64,000 nt of DNA from Heterobilharzia americana (GCA_944470555.2 OX104128.1:58039257-58103256); one strand, 5' to 3'; shown: positions 43,320 through 53,965, counted from the first letter of the stretch. Translations and numbers: made by a program. Notes: generated from the letters alone by a model not told the origin.

Positions 43320-43910
43320 CAAACCTCCAAATTGAATAAAATAAAATAAATTCCCAACTTATATGCAATCATTGTGAGGTGAATTATGTAGGTATTTTGA
43401 ACAGTAGTGCCAACATAAACAGGAAAGATTTCAGCGCTCCTGTTATGTTACTATATAAGGGAATGAGCATTAAAAAGCCTACATAGAACTCTCAGCAGGG
43501 CTAAGGTTGGATCGAGTTAGCAAACAGACCCAAAAACTCACTCGTAGCTAATAAGCATTACCAACTTAAGAATCATACAGCCCAATTCGACAAATTACAT
43601 GATCTACTGAATACCATACAAGCAAGATACGACAGACCAGTCGATCGTAGTTAGTCAGGCTATCAAAGCATCAAGATAACCAACTAACAACAAAAAATCC
43701 TCCATTGCTACAGGTAAACTAAATATATATGGTTGTATAACAGGGTGAAGAAGAGATATAGTTTGAAAGATTTGGGTAGTTAGATGGACAGGTTGATCAC
43801 TGCATTTGTATTCACTGAACCACTATCTAACACTTTGCAGTAGAAATGATTTTACACGGATTCCTAATGTATAAGAAATTTTGCAACCCTTAAAATGATG
43901 AGATGTAAGC
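43320..43910. other. No recognised feature
   Basis: AT-rich, no long frames, no SINE boxes. Confidence 0.3.
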
Positions 43911-43914
43911 CGGC

Positions 43915-44085
43915 TGTCATGCCCCAGTAGGCTAATGAATAACGCTTTGCCATTTGAAGCGATGGTTACTGCGCTCCAGTCTCAGTGGGAACAACATCAC
44001 TCATTGCGTTGCATGTACATTCAGCTGATCAGTCCCAAATAAGACGAAACGTGAGTCCTAGATTCGACTGTCAGCCACCATTTAA
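43915..44085 (+). repeat. Sm-alpha-like SINE
   Basis: Box A-like CAGTAGGCTAATGAATAACG, degenerate box B (GCGCTCCAGTCTCAG), ACATCACTCATTGCG spacer, hammerhead with CTGATCA (core G8 changed to C), stem II GTCC/AGAC, GAAACG and triplet GTC. One critical base lost. Confidence 0.65.
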
Positions 44086-44384
44086 TTATACAGCTGGGGA
44101 AGAAAAATAGACACATCTCTCTCTGTCTCTTTTGCTTGGCAGTCTACGCCATGGAAATTGTCTAGCATGGGAGTCAAACACTTGCTCAGGCAACATGAAA
44201 TCATCAAAATCACTGATTTCACTAACAGGTATACCTTATGTCACGCTTCAAAGCCCAGTGGTCTCAAATACTCTGCAATAATTGTATGTATGTGAAACAA
44301 CACAACTTGATAAAGTATGATCAGTTAGCCTGCGATGCTACAGCCACTGAGCAGGGTAAATCAAATCGAAGGTGAGGATGAGTG

Positions 44385-44545
44385 CTCAATGATGGTATTG
44401 GATGATGGTCGAGCACTATTGCAAACTGACAGAAGTAGGAAAATGTGGACCGTTGAATTTCAGGCCATTGGTTCGATGGTATCATACTCACAACGGAGGT
44501 CCTGAGTGTGATCCCTGACAGATTTGTGGGGGCGTACTAATGAGA
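44385..44545 (+). repeat. SINE-A copy, truncated before the ribozyme
   Basis: Centre (CAAACTGACAGAAGTAGG), box A region CCATTGGTTCGATGG, box B-like GTGTGATCCCTG, then breaks off near GTACTAATGAGAAG, where the hammerhead should begin. Confidence 0.6.
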
Positions 44546-44577
44546 AGTTAGAGAGAAAGTAACAAATAACAAAGATC

Positions 44578-44765
44578 TATGGCTCATCGGTTCAGGGAGA
44601 TAACTTTCTACTGATGGGTTACGGGTTCGAACCCCGCCCCACCTAATGTAGTTTGGGCAGCCAGGTAATATCACTAGCCGGGTCTCACACAATAGGTGTG
44701 TGGTTCATTGCCTACTGCACGAATATGCATCAGGTGGCTGAGTGCATTTCGATTCGATTCGAACA
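44578..44765 (+). repeat. SINE-D, best copy
   Basis: Box A-like TGGCTCATCGGTTCAGG and box B GGGTTCGAACCCCGCCCC, then AGTTTGGGCAGCCAGG, GTGTGTGGTTCATTGCC and GGTGGCTGAGTGCATTTCG. tRNA-derived head without a closed acceptor stem; no ribozyme. Confidence 0.7.
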
Positions 44766-45094
44766 AATAATCCTACAATAAGGAAACAGAGAGTAGTTGG
44801 ATAAGTTTGTAAACAGTAACAGTGGAAAAAATACTTTATACGTCATACTGTTCAAGGACAGAAAATCTTAACTTAGAGTCTATATGGTTTGCAAACTACT
44901 TAATTGATAAACTCAAGTAGTATATACATCCATTATTATTTGATGTTCAATGGAATAGTACTGAGCATGAAGGGATGTGAACTATAGATAAGTAAGTGTA
45001 TAAGGCAAGAATAGATTTATTAACAAAGAAGAACTTGAATGGTTACCGGTAATGAATCAAGCATTTACTTGATGAATCAGATTGAAAAACGATT

Positions 45095-45505
45095 TCAAGA
45101 TTATCTTTGGAAACGTAACCACCGACCTCCAGATATTCTACCAACTGACCTGTGAGATTCAACTGCTTATCAGATCTTAATTTCACTTTAACCACCAAGG
45201 ATTTTGCCTGATTTCTATGTGAATGCGCTACTTACCACTCATCGTATTCATACTGGCTGTTTAGTCAGGACTTCGTTTCCCTATTTAAATCAGGATGAAT
45301 CAGACAGTGAAGGAAGGCATCATATTGATTATCACTTCACATGGCAGTCATGTTTCAAGTGAAATGATAGTGTAACCAGCAATTGGGTCTTATAGTTGAG
45401 TTGGTACAGCATCAAGCTAATCCGAATCCTTCCATGACCCGGATTTTCAGTTCATCTTCAACCATCACCCAGAATCAGTAGTATAAGTCCGTCACACACT
45501 CAAAT
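45095..45505. repeat. SINE-C inverted dimer
   Basis: Minus head 45,105-45,180 (GGTCAGTTGGTAGAATATC read on the minus strand). The centre has TTCACTTTAACCACCAAGG and TACTGGCTGTTTAGTCAGG. The plus head 45,390-45,445 has TATAGTTGAGTTGGTACAGC and a box B-like CCGAATCC, with tail GATTTTCAG. Same order as 22.69-23.1 kb. Confidence 0.6.
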
Positions 45506-45599
45506 TCAGAGTCTATTAAAAAAAACCGATATTATTCAGTGCTACGCTGATACTCTCACAAACAAATTGAACAGAAACACATTCCACAGCTTTTGGTAC

Positions 45600-45765
45600 A
45601 TTCATGCAGTAGTCAATGACCCACGCCAAGTGTGTGAGGGTTGGTTAGTGAAACTATCTGGCTGCCCAAACGTCAGTAGATGGAGCGAAGCTCGAACCCC
45701 ATGAGTCACTAGTTGAAGATCATTGCCGTTAACCAGTGAGTCACAGCTCCATGAACATCACGTAG
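45600..45765 (-). repeat. SINE-D, minus strand
   Basis: Minus strand: TGACTCACTGGTTAACGGC box A region, box B GGGGTTCGAGC, then CTGACGTTTGGGCAGCCAG and GGGTCATTGACTACTGC. Mirror of 44,578-44,765. Confidence 0.65.
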
Positions 45766-45929
45766 TGACAGTTGACACCTGACGTAAGGTTAACTGAATA
45801 CCAAGAAATATTCAACTTTAATGCATTATCTATTTAAAACTTCTCAGAAGTATTGACTATTTCACGAATCCAGCGCCCAGTATTCCAATTTCTTCAACAG
45901 TGATGTTTCATTGTTGTTGCTTGCATTAT

Positions 45930-46125
45930 CCCATCCCAGCGGGAACAACGTCACTCGATGGGAAGTAGGTACATCCAGCTGACGAGTCCCAAATAGGACG
46001 AAACGCGCGTCATGGATTGTACTGCTAGTCACTATCCACTATTACTATTAAAAACAGGCAATACCAAGGCATCCTTGCACTAGCCCATATGCCAATAGAG
46101 ACTGATCAATTCGGTCCAATCAACG
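45930..46125 (+). repeat. Sm-alpha-like SINE with intact hammerhead
   Basis: Begins at the box B side (CCAGCGGGAACAACG), continues through the ribozyme, CTGCTAGTCACTATCC, and a tail with CATATGCCAATAGAG and ATCAATTCGGTCC. The box A part is absent. A second copy follows in the same orientation at 46,165, making a direct tandem, unlike the usual inverted pairs. Confidence 0.7.
45973..46017 (+). ncRNA. Hammerhead ribozyme, Sm-alpha type, core intact
   Basis: Stem I ATCCAG against ATGGAT (five of six pairs), CTGACGA, stem II GTCC/GGAC with loop CAAATA, GAAA, minimal stem III around CGCGCG, triplet GTC with cleavage expected after 46,011. The closest match in the window to the classical schistosome hammerhead. 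Confidence 0.75.
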
Positions 46126-46164
46126 ACGTGGTAATCCAAGCAACAATATTAAAAACTATACTCG

Positions 46165-46350
46165 TTGTACAAGGAGTGTCTATTGTGGCTCGGTGGTCTA
46201 GTGGAAAATGCTCTGGAGTTGAAAGCGATTGGCTTGGTATTCGAGTTTCAGCGGGAACAACATCAATCACTGAGAGACAGGTACACCCAGCCGACGAGTC
46301 CCAAATAGAACGAAACGTGCCACTAGCCACTATCCATCATTAAGTGATGT
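46165..46350 (+). repeat. Sm-alpha-like SINE, second tandem copy
   Basis: Box A region TCGGTGGTCTAGTGGAAAATG, box B-like TATTCGAGTTTCAG, ACATCAATCACTGAG spacer, hammerhead with CCGACGAG (core U4 to C) and a deletion after GAAACG that removes the cleavage triplet and stem I partner. Inactive. Confidence 0.7.
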
Positions 46351-47210
46351 TTCATTCCAAATTAGAATAATTCAGAATACCTTACATTGTTTCAACAAAG
46401 TCGATTTGAAGAAGAATTCACCGCTTATTTTAAAAATCACTTCAGAGACCCTATGAAGGTGAAAGAAAAATCTAGTTTGGCTTCAATACTTATCCCAGTA
46501 AAGCCAATCTGCTAAACAATCGCTGCATTAGATAGTCTCATTATTAGTTGCTGGGTAGTCAAAAGACAATGGTCCATAGTGTCCAATCACTGATAAACTT
46601 AATTACGGCATTAGCGAATTAACCATGTGGTTCCAATCCACGGTTTCTGGGTATCGATGTACCTCCCAAGTCCCTAGGGTTCGAACTCTCGAAGTCAAGA
46701 GTGTGGACTAGGATTGTTAACTTGCAGACGATTTACAAATTGCGCAGTGCATATTGACACTTATCACACCTGGATAGCTTTTTCAGTTGCCTAGTTAATG
46801 GTGTCCACATGGTTTCTGTTAGAAACCACCCACCGGGCCAAGTTAACTCAGTAATTTACCCGCATGAATTCACTTCATAGTTCAGATCAGCTGAACGGTG
46901 CCAAACAAGCGAAACTGACATATGATGTTCAGACTGTTCTGATCTGACTGGCTGGCGAAATTTACTGATCAGCATGTGTACTTGCTTACTACTTAAGTTG
47001 TTTATCAATAGTACATTTCACTGAGTGTGAATTACTGAAGTATATCAGTGTTTAACAAAACGACCCTTTGCCTTTTCTTAATCTTGAATTTGTATTCAAA
47101 ACTGTCTAGAGTTCACTATAAAAAATAAAGCCATATGTAATGAAACTTCATACAGAAAAGTTTCACAATTGAAGAAACTCCTAGTGGCTGTAAGAATAAA
47201 TACTTAACGA
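46351..47210. other. No recognised gene; possible tRNA-like scrap near 46,620-46,760
   Basis: GGGTTCGAACTCTCG near 46,678 resembles a box B, but no box A at the right distance is convincing. The rest is AT-rich. Confidence 0.3.
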
Positions 47211-47214
47211 TGAC

Positions 47215-47405
47215 ATTGGGTGGCGGTCAAGCTATATCACGAAATGACAGAAGTAGGAAATATGGACCATTATATTCCGACGCAGTGGCTAGCTCGATGG
47301 TAACGTGTTGGTCACGGGTTCTATCCCTAGCGGGGTCGTAGGTCCCAGTGCTCCCAAGTTCCCAATGTTCCTCCAACTGATTTCAGTCCATGATGAATAC
47401 CAAAA
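47215..47405 (+). repeat. SINE-A copy with ribozyme deleted
   Basis: Spacer (GATGACATTGGGTGG), centre (ACGAAATGACAGAAGTAGG), box A CAGTGGCTAGCTCGATGG, box B ACGGGTTCTATCCC, then a direct jump from GGTCGTAGGTC to CCCAGTGCTCCC, which removes CTGAGGA and GAAA. Tail CTGATTTCAGTCC. Confidence 0.7.
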
Positions 47406-47409
47406 TGTA

Positions 47410-48545
47410 ATTTAAGGTTTAGAATTATAGACTAAAGATGATTAACTTACTAAATAATAATTTCGTAAATTTTGTATGATAATTTTCCAATTGTTCAATC
47501 GATCTTTAACACAGGTGACAGTCTCACATAGACGATCATCTGGATTGGTTTTTTCATCACTAAAAAGAGAAATCAAAGAGGAATAGACTAATTGACAGTA
47601 AATCAAACTGAATGAGATGTTTAGAAGCAAGAATACAATACAGGATATGAATAAGCTTTTAAAGGCGACCACCAGTAAAAGTAGGAGTTAAACCATTTAA
47701 CCAACGACTGGTGTAACCTTCATCTGATCCTCCAACTTGCATACCACAGCCACTCAGTGAGTTATGCCTGGTAAGAATACTAGTTCCACTGAGATCTTAC
47801 CATACCAGAATGATTTGTTAGTTAGTAGTAAGATAAAAAGTGACTACCGTTATAATGTAGACAACTATACTATGAAAGCGGTTCTGAGGGTGAAGTTGTA
47901 CTGCTGGTTAGACGGAGGTTCTGGTCATGAATGACAAGCAACATCAGGTTGATACTGCCTTCCAAGTGGTAACGAGAGATCAGAATAAGTTAACTGAAAA
48001 AATGGTACACTCATTCCTGTCCCGCAGTATACAGCTGTCAGCTGTATGGGGTTTCTCACTGGCTGCAAATTAATCAAAGCTAAGTCTGAAATCTCGAAAA
48101 AGGTCATATATGCTCAGCTTCAAACAAATTTCCTTTGGGCTTTGCGATCACCCACTACTATTACCAAACCAAGTTCTAGTTCATGCACTTCAAAAAGAAA
48201 TAACGTTCCTTGGTGTCGTCAGCCGGGAAGTACCAACCATCATCACAACCTAGTCACTACTCAACTTCCTTCAGACCATTACCAGCCTTCTAAATCTTTC
48301 CCTTCCAATCTTTATTCATGTCAAAAATCCAGACATCATCTTTAGTTTTTTCAGCTCTATAACTCTCGATAACGATTGCAGTTAGGGGAACAGCATCCTT
48401 GGTCTCCTGAAACTGCACTTCGAAGTACCTATTTGGGATTTAGATTTGTGTTTATCACCTATCGGTAGTTATCAGAGATTTTTATACATATGTAGTGTAA
48501 ACAGTGTACAGACAGACATGGATAAAATCAAAATGGAACCTTGCA
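47410..48545. other. Unassigned interval with a possible old coding remnant
   Basis: The stretch 47,940-48,420 has a less AT-biased composition and a 99-codon plus frame (48,046-48,345) rich in Ser/His/Pro. An alternative frame reads VLVHALQKEITFLGVVSREV. I do not recognise either; it might be a retroelement ORF1 remnant. Confidence 0.3.
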
Positions 48546-48549
48546 CACA

Positions 48550-49375
48550 AGTCATCATCATCAAGATCAACATAGGACCAGGTGTTACTGAGTAACGGTT
48601 TAATTTGCTCCACCTCATTTCATATCAGCACATCAAGAAACAAGGCAACGAAATGGAAGATGAAGAAAGAGAGAAAAATCGGTTACAGGGAGTAGAAGCT
48701 GTAGTAGAAAGTAGTAGAAGAGAGGAAGGAAGAATGAGATGATGAGATTAAGCATAGTGATTAAGAGGAGGATAGTGTGTCTATGCATCTGCGGCAGTGA
48801 CATAGGTTCTGAGTCATATCGTCACCTAGAGTCTCCAACCACTAGTTCCTCTTATCCCACGGACCAAAACCAGGTAGTCTGCATCACTCCATATGGCTTA
48901 AACTAACAGTCAAAGACTTCATACATTGGTGCCATGCTTTAGTCTGGCTGCCGCAAGGCCTTTCTCAGCCTGAACCTACTTCGGCCAACATTGTATGACA
49001 AAGCAGATGGTGACTAGGCATACGTAACATATGTCCCAACCATTTCAGTAGATGAAGGTTCACAACCTCATCAACTTTCTTACCGTTTCTGCTTAAAACT
49101 CCACATCTGACTTCTGCGTTACTCACATGGTGACACCGTGGAACACGGCCTATACTACAAAGGCAATGGTGGTCAAACAGATGCAGCTTTCTCTATTCTT
49201 CTATCTTTCATGTCTATGTTTCACAGCCATGAAGTAGAACATAACGGACTGCAGCACAATATACTTAACCTTTAACCCACAATCAGATATCGCGGCGGTG
49301 CCACAGTTGACGTAAGTTGTCGAAAGGTAACCAAGCTCTTTGTATCCGTGCAGAGATATATCAAGATGTAGATAC
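48550..49375 (-). pseudogene. LINE ORF2 C-terminal fragment
   Basis: Minus-strand relative of 3,134-4,110, ending at CAACATAGGACCAGGTGTTAC with a (GAT)n tail on the element strand. The frame 49,201-49,392 reads ELGYLSTTYVNCGTAA and SVMFYFMAVKH, equivalent to the first-copy frame. The remaining C-terminal segment is broken by stops. 5' truncated. Confidence 0.7.
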
Positions 49376-49775
49376 ATCTGCTCCATTGTCACGGCTTTCA
49401 GTCATATCATCAAGAGTCATCAACCACTGATTCCTATCGCCTCGGTGCTCCCCAGATAGAGTCTACATCTCGCGACGTGGCTCGGACCAGCAGTCAAAGA
49501 TTTCATGAACTGGTGTCATGTCTTGGTTTGGCCAGTTTGAACTCTATTCTAATATAATCCAACTTCGTCTGGGATCGCATGTCAAGTTAGATAGTGACTC
49601 GGCATAAGCAGCATATGTCCAGCAACCAATTCAGTCCTTGAAGATTCACAACCTTATCAACTGACTTGCCTTCCATGTCTAGTACCCTTCGCCTGACCTC
49701 GAAATTGCTCACGTGGTGATTCTATCACACTCGATCAATGCTATGAAGACATTTACAATTAAAACCTGTAATCAC
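49376..49775 (-). pseudogene. LINE ORF2 C-terminal fragment, second copy
   Basis: Immediately upstream in the same orientation, an independent diverged copy of the C-terminal segment (CATTGTCACGGCTTTCAGTC start, CACGTGGTGATTCTATCAC and CAACTGACTTGCCTTCC on the plus strand). No open frame. Confidence 0.6.
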
Positions 49776-49914
49776 TTCATCGTGTACAGGTCCATGAAAC
49801 TGGCTATCAGCTAGAAAAGGACCATGTGAAGACTAACGCTACAGATTAATCGTTTACTATTCAGTAGTAAGTAAAGAACATAAGACCTGACACTTGGAAG
49901 TAGGATATTTTCAC

Positions 49915-50525
49915 CATACTTTTGTTTGTGTTCTTTGAGCTACGTTGTTTAATCGTGGAGCTTTCATCATCTTTCTAAACGACATCATCAGCACTAACTT
50001 CACTATGAAGTGAGCTGTCAGTATTTCTCCATGAGTAATTTAGTAGCTTGCCCTGACGAACTGGTTTGTGATTGGTTGTTTCCTTTGATTGTCGTGTCAT
50101 TGACTGGTTGTACAGATTTTCCTGTTGACTGTTCCTTTGCTTGACCTCTGACCTTTCCATCGTTTATCATTTTTCTTATTGGTTGATAGATTGGGTCTAT
50201 GTCTATATATCTACTAATTGCTGACTAATTGACATAAATGCCAAGCTTCTAGGAATTCCCTGATATTCTTTGTGTTCTGTCTGTCCAAAAATCCTACATT
50301 GTCGAGATAAAATTCGTGTCCATCATTGTTATCCACGTGAATTGAAATGAGTGATGAAGTTTCGTGATGTCTAATAGCCAATCGGTGTTCATGTAGACGA
50401 AGGCGGAAAGGGCGACCACTTTGTCTAATGTAGTGTTGACTAGTTATTGGAGGTGATTTTATAAATGATATACGGTTTGTCTTCTTTGTTTGTTGTATCC
50501 TTCGGTCTGCATAATAGTGTTTAGA
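49915..50525 (-). pseudogene. Penelope-like GIY-YIG endonuclease remnant, left inverted arm
   Basis: The minus frame 50,214-50,561 reads QHYIRQSGRPFRLRLHEHRL, then SLISIHVDNNDGHEF and FLDRQNTKNIREFLEA. This is the GIY-YIG signature (YIGxSGRPLxxRLxEH in relatives); the Gly of YIG is Arg here. The tail continues to 49,975-50,160 (QSTGKSVQPVNDT-like in the shifted frame). It mirrors 50,576-51,140. Confidence 0.75.
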
Positions 50526-50575
50526 GGGGATTTGTTGGTTTATGAGCCACACCAATTCCAAGTGGTCTTAGTGAA

Positions 50576-51140
50576 ACTATTATGCAGAACAAAGGATGCA
50601 ACCGAATATCATTTACAAAATCAACTCCAATAACTATAGTCAACACTACATTGGACAAAGTGGTCAGCCTCTTAGCCTTTGATTAAATGAACATCAATTG
50701 GCTATTAAACATCACGACATTTCATCACTCATTTCAGTGCAAGTAGATAGTTATGGACATGAATTCAATTTTGACAGTGTACACATTTTGGACAGAGGAA
50801 ACACAAAGAATATCGAGGAATTCCTAGAAGCTTGACATTCAGGTCAGTTAGTCAGCAATCGATAGAGCCAATCTATCAACTAATAAGAAAAATGATGAAC
50901 AACAGAAAGATCAGAGGTCAAGCAAAGGAACAGTCAACAGGAAAATCTATACAACCAGTCAATGACACGACAATCAAAGGAAACAACCAATCACAAACCA
51001 GTTCGTCAGGGCAAGCTACTAAATTACTCATGGAGAAATACTGACAGCTCACTTCATAGTGAAGTTAGTGCTGATGATGTCGTTTAGAAAGATGATGAAA
51101 GCTACACGATTAAACAATGTAGCTTAGAGAACACACCCCA
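50576..51140 (+). pseudogene. Penelope-like GIY-YIG endonuclease remnant, right inverted arm
   Basis: Plus-strand mirror. The translated reading has IIYKINSNNYSQHYIGQSGQ, so YIGQSG is intact, then LNEHQLAIKHHDISSLIS, then a stop at LCL* and others. The terminal frame 50,832-51,044 carries the hydrophilic tail (KEQSTGKSIQPVNDT). The 50-bp gap to the left arm makes a near-perfect large palindrome. Confidence 0.75.
51065..51125 (+). ncRNA. Possible hammerhead in Penelope-like terminal repeat
   Basis: CTGATGA at about 51,072, GATGAAAGC about 20 bases later, and a stem III of GCTAC and GTAGC closing an ACGATTAAACAAT loop, then CTT. Stem II needs a bulge and stem I does not close cleanly. Hammerheads are known in Penelope-like terminal repeats, so the position is right. 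Low confidence. Confidence 0.25.
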
Positions 51141-51144
51141 ACTA

Positions 51145-52010
51145 AGATCATTCACCTGAGCTACAAATATTCTCCACCATTTCACCATACTTTGTCAGGA
51201 CGGTAAATATCTACCGATAATGACCTCATATTGACCCATTACCTATTGATGGATATATATCTTAGTTGTAATAATAAATACAAATGTACAACTTCTGAAA
51301 ATGATTCATCAAACAGAAAATTTTCTTCTCTATATTGTCTTTTGTTAATTTTTCATCATCTAATCGAATTATTTCCATAGTTTCGCAAAAACAATAATAA
51401 TCTTCATACAATCCATGAAGAGAAACTATTCTAGAAGACGAAACATACATGAAGTATATATCAAATTCACTTCAACAGTTGAGGAGTTTACTTCAACTAG
51501 CCAACTCTGATGGCTTCAACAGCGTTTCCGTTGGAAATCACCCTCTCCAACCAAGATTACGTGATATGATCTTTGAAACAAAAGTGTCATGAATCAGGTC
51601 AGTATACTACTGAACAACATGAGTAGCTAGAAAGCATTCAGATTGATCTGTAAATATCACCAGCCAGCCAGATTACAGTGATATAAACTCCGGACGACGA
51701 TTTCGCTCGTTTGAGACTGACTTGATCATTTGTCTGAACATTTAACATTTAGCAAGGTTACAGGTTCCATACCAATTCACTTAGTCTATGTTTGGACAAA
51801 CATATCGTATCATTTTTCCGCACAAAACATGTTCATATGCTTGCTAAGCTGTACCATTTATTGATTGTTTGTTTTTTATATCGCATGGTGGGCTAATTTT
51901 CATGCGAAAGCCAAAAAATTAAACAACTTTATTAAAACTGCAAGCTATTAAATCCTGATTATTGATTTTTTAGTACTGTTAAAAACTATTGAACAACCAT
52001 GATGTTATAT
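51145..52010. other. Penelope-like tail remnant, then unassigned AT-rich DNA
   Basis: 51,215-51,340 resembles 22,540-22,680 (GACCCATTACCTATTGATGG; CTTCTGAAAATGATTCATC). The rest has no recognised feature. Confidence 0.4.
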
Positions 52011-52014
52011 TGAT

Positions 52015-52205
52015 CTTGGTGACTAGCCGAGGAATCCAGGATGCGAGTTTCGCCCTACTTGGGACTCATCAGCATGATGCACCTTCACCTCAGCGAGTGA
52101 TGTTGTTCCCACTGAGACTCGAACTCCAAAGCGTTATCCACTAAGCCACCTGATGTGCAACGGGTATTGGTTGTTGTCATGAAACTTGTAATTTTCTGTT
52201 GTTAT
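52015..52205 (-). repeat. Sm-alpha-like SINE, minus half with hammerhead
   Basis: Minus strand: box A GGTGGCTTAGTGGATAACGC, box B GAGTTCGAGTCTCAG, spacer AACATCACTCGCTGAGG, then the ribozyme and GAGGAATCC...GACTAGTCACC mirrored. Faces the plus half at 52,220. Confidence 0.75.
52034..52078 (-). ncRNA. Hammerhead ribozyme, Sm-alpha type, core intact
   Basis: Minus strand: CTGATGA, stem II GTCC/GGGC (one G-U), GAAA, short stem III, triplet ATC (an allowed NUH), then CTGGATTCC. Stem I ATCATG against CTGGAT pairs at four of six positions. Confidence 0.65.
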
Positions 52206-52214
52206 ACAGGGTGA

Positions 52215-52510
52215 GTTGCTTGACCTATCGTACCCCAGTGGCTTAGAGGATAGCTCTGTGGCGTTTGAAGCGATGGGTACTGGGTTCAAACCTTAATTGG
52301 AACTCACTGGAGTGCAGGCAGATTCATCTGACGAGTCCCAAATAGAACGGAACGAATGACCTGGATTCCTCTGCTAGTCACCAAGATCAATATGACATCA
52401 GGCATATTCAGCAGTATCGAGGCATCCACATAGGAATGCATCTGGTAACAGCAGAGGTCGAGCAATTCGGCCCTGTATAGCAACGTGAAATTACAGGTAT
52501 CATAACATCT
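52215..52510 (+). repeat. Sm-alpha-like SINE, plus half
   Basis: Box A CAGTGGCTTAGAGGATAGC, box B GGTTCAAACC, then CTGACGAGTCCC with GGAA in place of GAAA and GAC in place of GTC (dead ribozyme), CTGGATTCCTCTGCTAG, and a tail with GAGGCATCCACATAGG and GTCGAGCAATTCGG. With 52,015-52,205 it forms an inverted dimer. Confidence 0.75.
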
Positions 52511-52629
52511 AATGAACAACCAGTTTTATCGATCCCATCCACTAGTCACGTGGTTAATGGAAATGGATAATACCATCCATGGGACAAACGCCTTTTACTT
52601 CGGTACCTTTATATGAACTTAGCAAGTAA

Positions 52630-52720
52630 TGATGGATAGTGGTTAGCAGTGGAATCCAAGGTTCGTGCTTCTTCTTATTTAGGACTTTTTAGCTGGATGT
52701 AGCTGAGTGATGATTTTCTT
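52630..52720 (-). repeat. Sm-alpha-like SINE interrupted by a LINE
   Basis: Minus strand: CATCCAGCTAAAAAGTCC and CTTGGATTCCACTGC survive. The spacer GTGATGATTTTCTTA is broken at about 52,720, exactly where the (GAT)n tail of the LINE at 52,735 begins. Confidence 0.55.
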
Positions 52721-52721
52721 A

Positions 52722-53290
52722 TCATCATCATCATCAATATCAACATAGGACCAGGTATTACCATGTAATATTTCCAGTTGCCACACCTTATATCAGTACA
52801 TCAACTGGAGAAGTAATAAGATGAAGAAAGAACGAAAGAAAAATCAGTCAAAGACAGTAAAAGAGAGGAAGGAGGGATGAGAAAATGATGAGATTAAGTA
52901 TAGCGGTTAGAATGAAGATAAAGTGAGGATACATCTACGTCAGTGGCATCGATTTTGTGCGATATCACCTAGAGTCAGTCTCCAACTCCAGCCGGCTAGT
53001 CTGCATCTCCCTATATGCCACAGACCGATAGTAAATGAATTCATGCATTAATAGCATGTTTCAATCTGGCCGTCCCAAACCTTTATCCAGCTTATACCTA
53101 CTTCAGCTGACATTACACGACGAGGTAGACGACAACTAGACATCTGTAACACATTTTTCAGCCAGCCATCAACTGACTTCCCACTTTTCCCTAAAACTCT
53201 ACACCTGACTTCAGCGTTACTGACGTGCTGACACCACAACAAATGGTCAATGCTACGAAGGCAACGGTGGTCAATCACCAAAAGCGCATG
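52722..53290 (-). pseudogene. LINE ORF2 C-terminal fragment
   Basis: Minus strand, 3' end with (GAT)n at 52,722-52,737 and TCAACATAGGACCAGG. The frame 53,048-53,281 reads RCLRSIDHLLWCQHVSNAEV and RCRVLGKSGKSVD, then RLPRRVMSAEVGISW. Parts of the LHRLRWLGH segment are deleted. 5' truncated. Confidence 0.7.
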
Positions 53291-53384
53291 GCTCCAGCTA
53301 CCAGAGCATCATACACTAAGTTACTGGATCACAATAGCTAATCCTTGTTTGACAGGTTAGGGTTTCAGTGTCACAGTTTAAAAT

Positions 53385-53480
53385 TTGCCTCAATCAATTA
53401 GGAACACCATAACTGATTAAGAGGCAAATGCATTCAGCTGAGTTCCGACATAGACAAAACATATGTCTTCAATTTCAATG
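53385..53480 (+). repeat. Sm-alpha-like remnant
   Basis: GCATTCAGCTGAGTTCCGACATAGACAAAAC-type order is kept in pieces (GCATTCAGCTGAGTTCC, GACAAAACATATG). Ribozyme lost. Confidence 0.35.
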
Positions 53481-53834
53481 CCCACCAATATACATAGGAA
53501 AGAGAACTATAACACTGAAACATATATGCAAAAATACAGAAAAATTTCAGGCTTCTTATTGACTAAAAGTTCCTTTGAATTAACTAGATAGAAGAAAATA
53601 AAATGATACTCGAGTGTATCTTATAATGAAATGGACGATCTTTGGAAAAGCTGTGAATAACTTCAAATTTTTAAGCCTAAATAAACTTTGTTTGTCGTAT
53701 GTAATATTTGAAGTTCTTACATTCTTATACAGAAAGAGATCAAGAGTTCAAATCACTGGCTAGTCAGTAAACAGGGGTTGACAAATATCAAAATAACTTG
53801 ATTTCTGTCTACATAAATATTCCAAGGTGGTTTT

Positions 53835-53965
53835 CTTTTTTATCAGAGACTGAAATCAGTTAAAGAACCAATAAAAATCTGAGAACACTGAACAGACGTT
53901 TCTTCTTAGTTTACAACCGCTGGACAGTGTTGACTGACACTGGCAAAATCAATGTAGAACCATTG
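53835..53965 (-). repeat. SINE-A minus-strand remnant
   Basis: Minus strand tail CTGATTTCAGTCTC and ribozyme scraps (GAACACTGAACAGACG and GTTTCTTCTTAG on the plus strand). tRNA part absent. Confidence 0.45.

Noticed and set aside
44590..44650. tRNA gene suggested by GGGTTCGAACCCC
   Set aside because: Part of SINE-D, repeated at 25.6, 41.4 and 45.6 kb; no proper cloverleaf.
48046..48345. Host exon candidate
   Set aside because: No splice-site-bounded conserved frame could be defined and the frame matches nothing I recognise.
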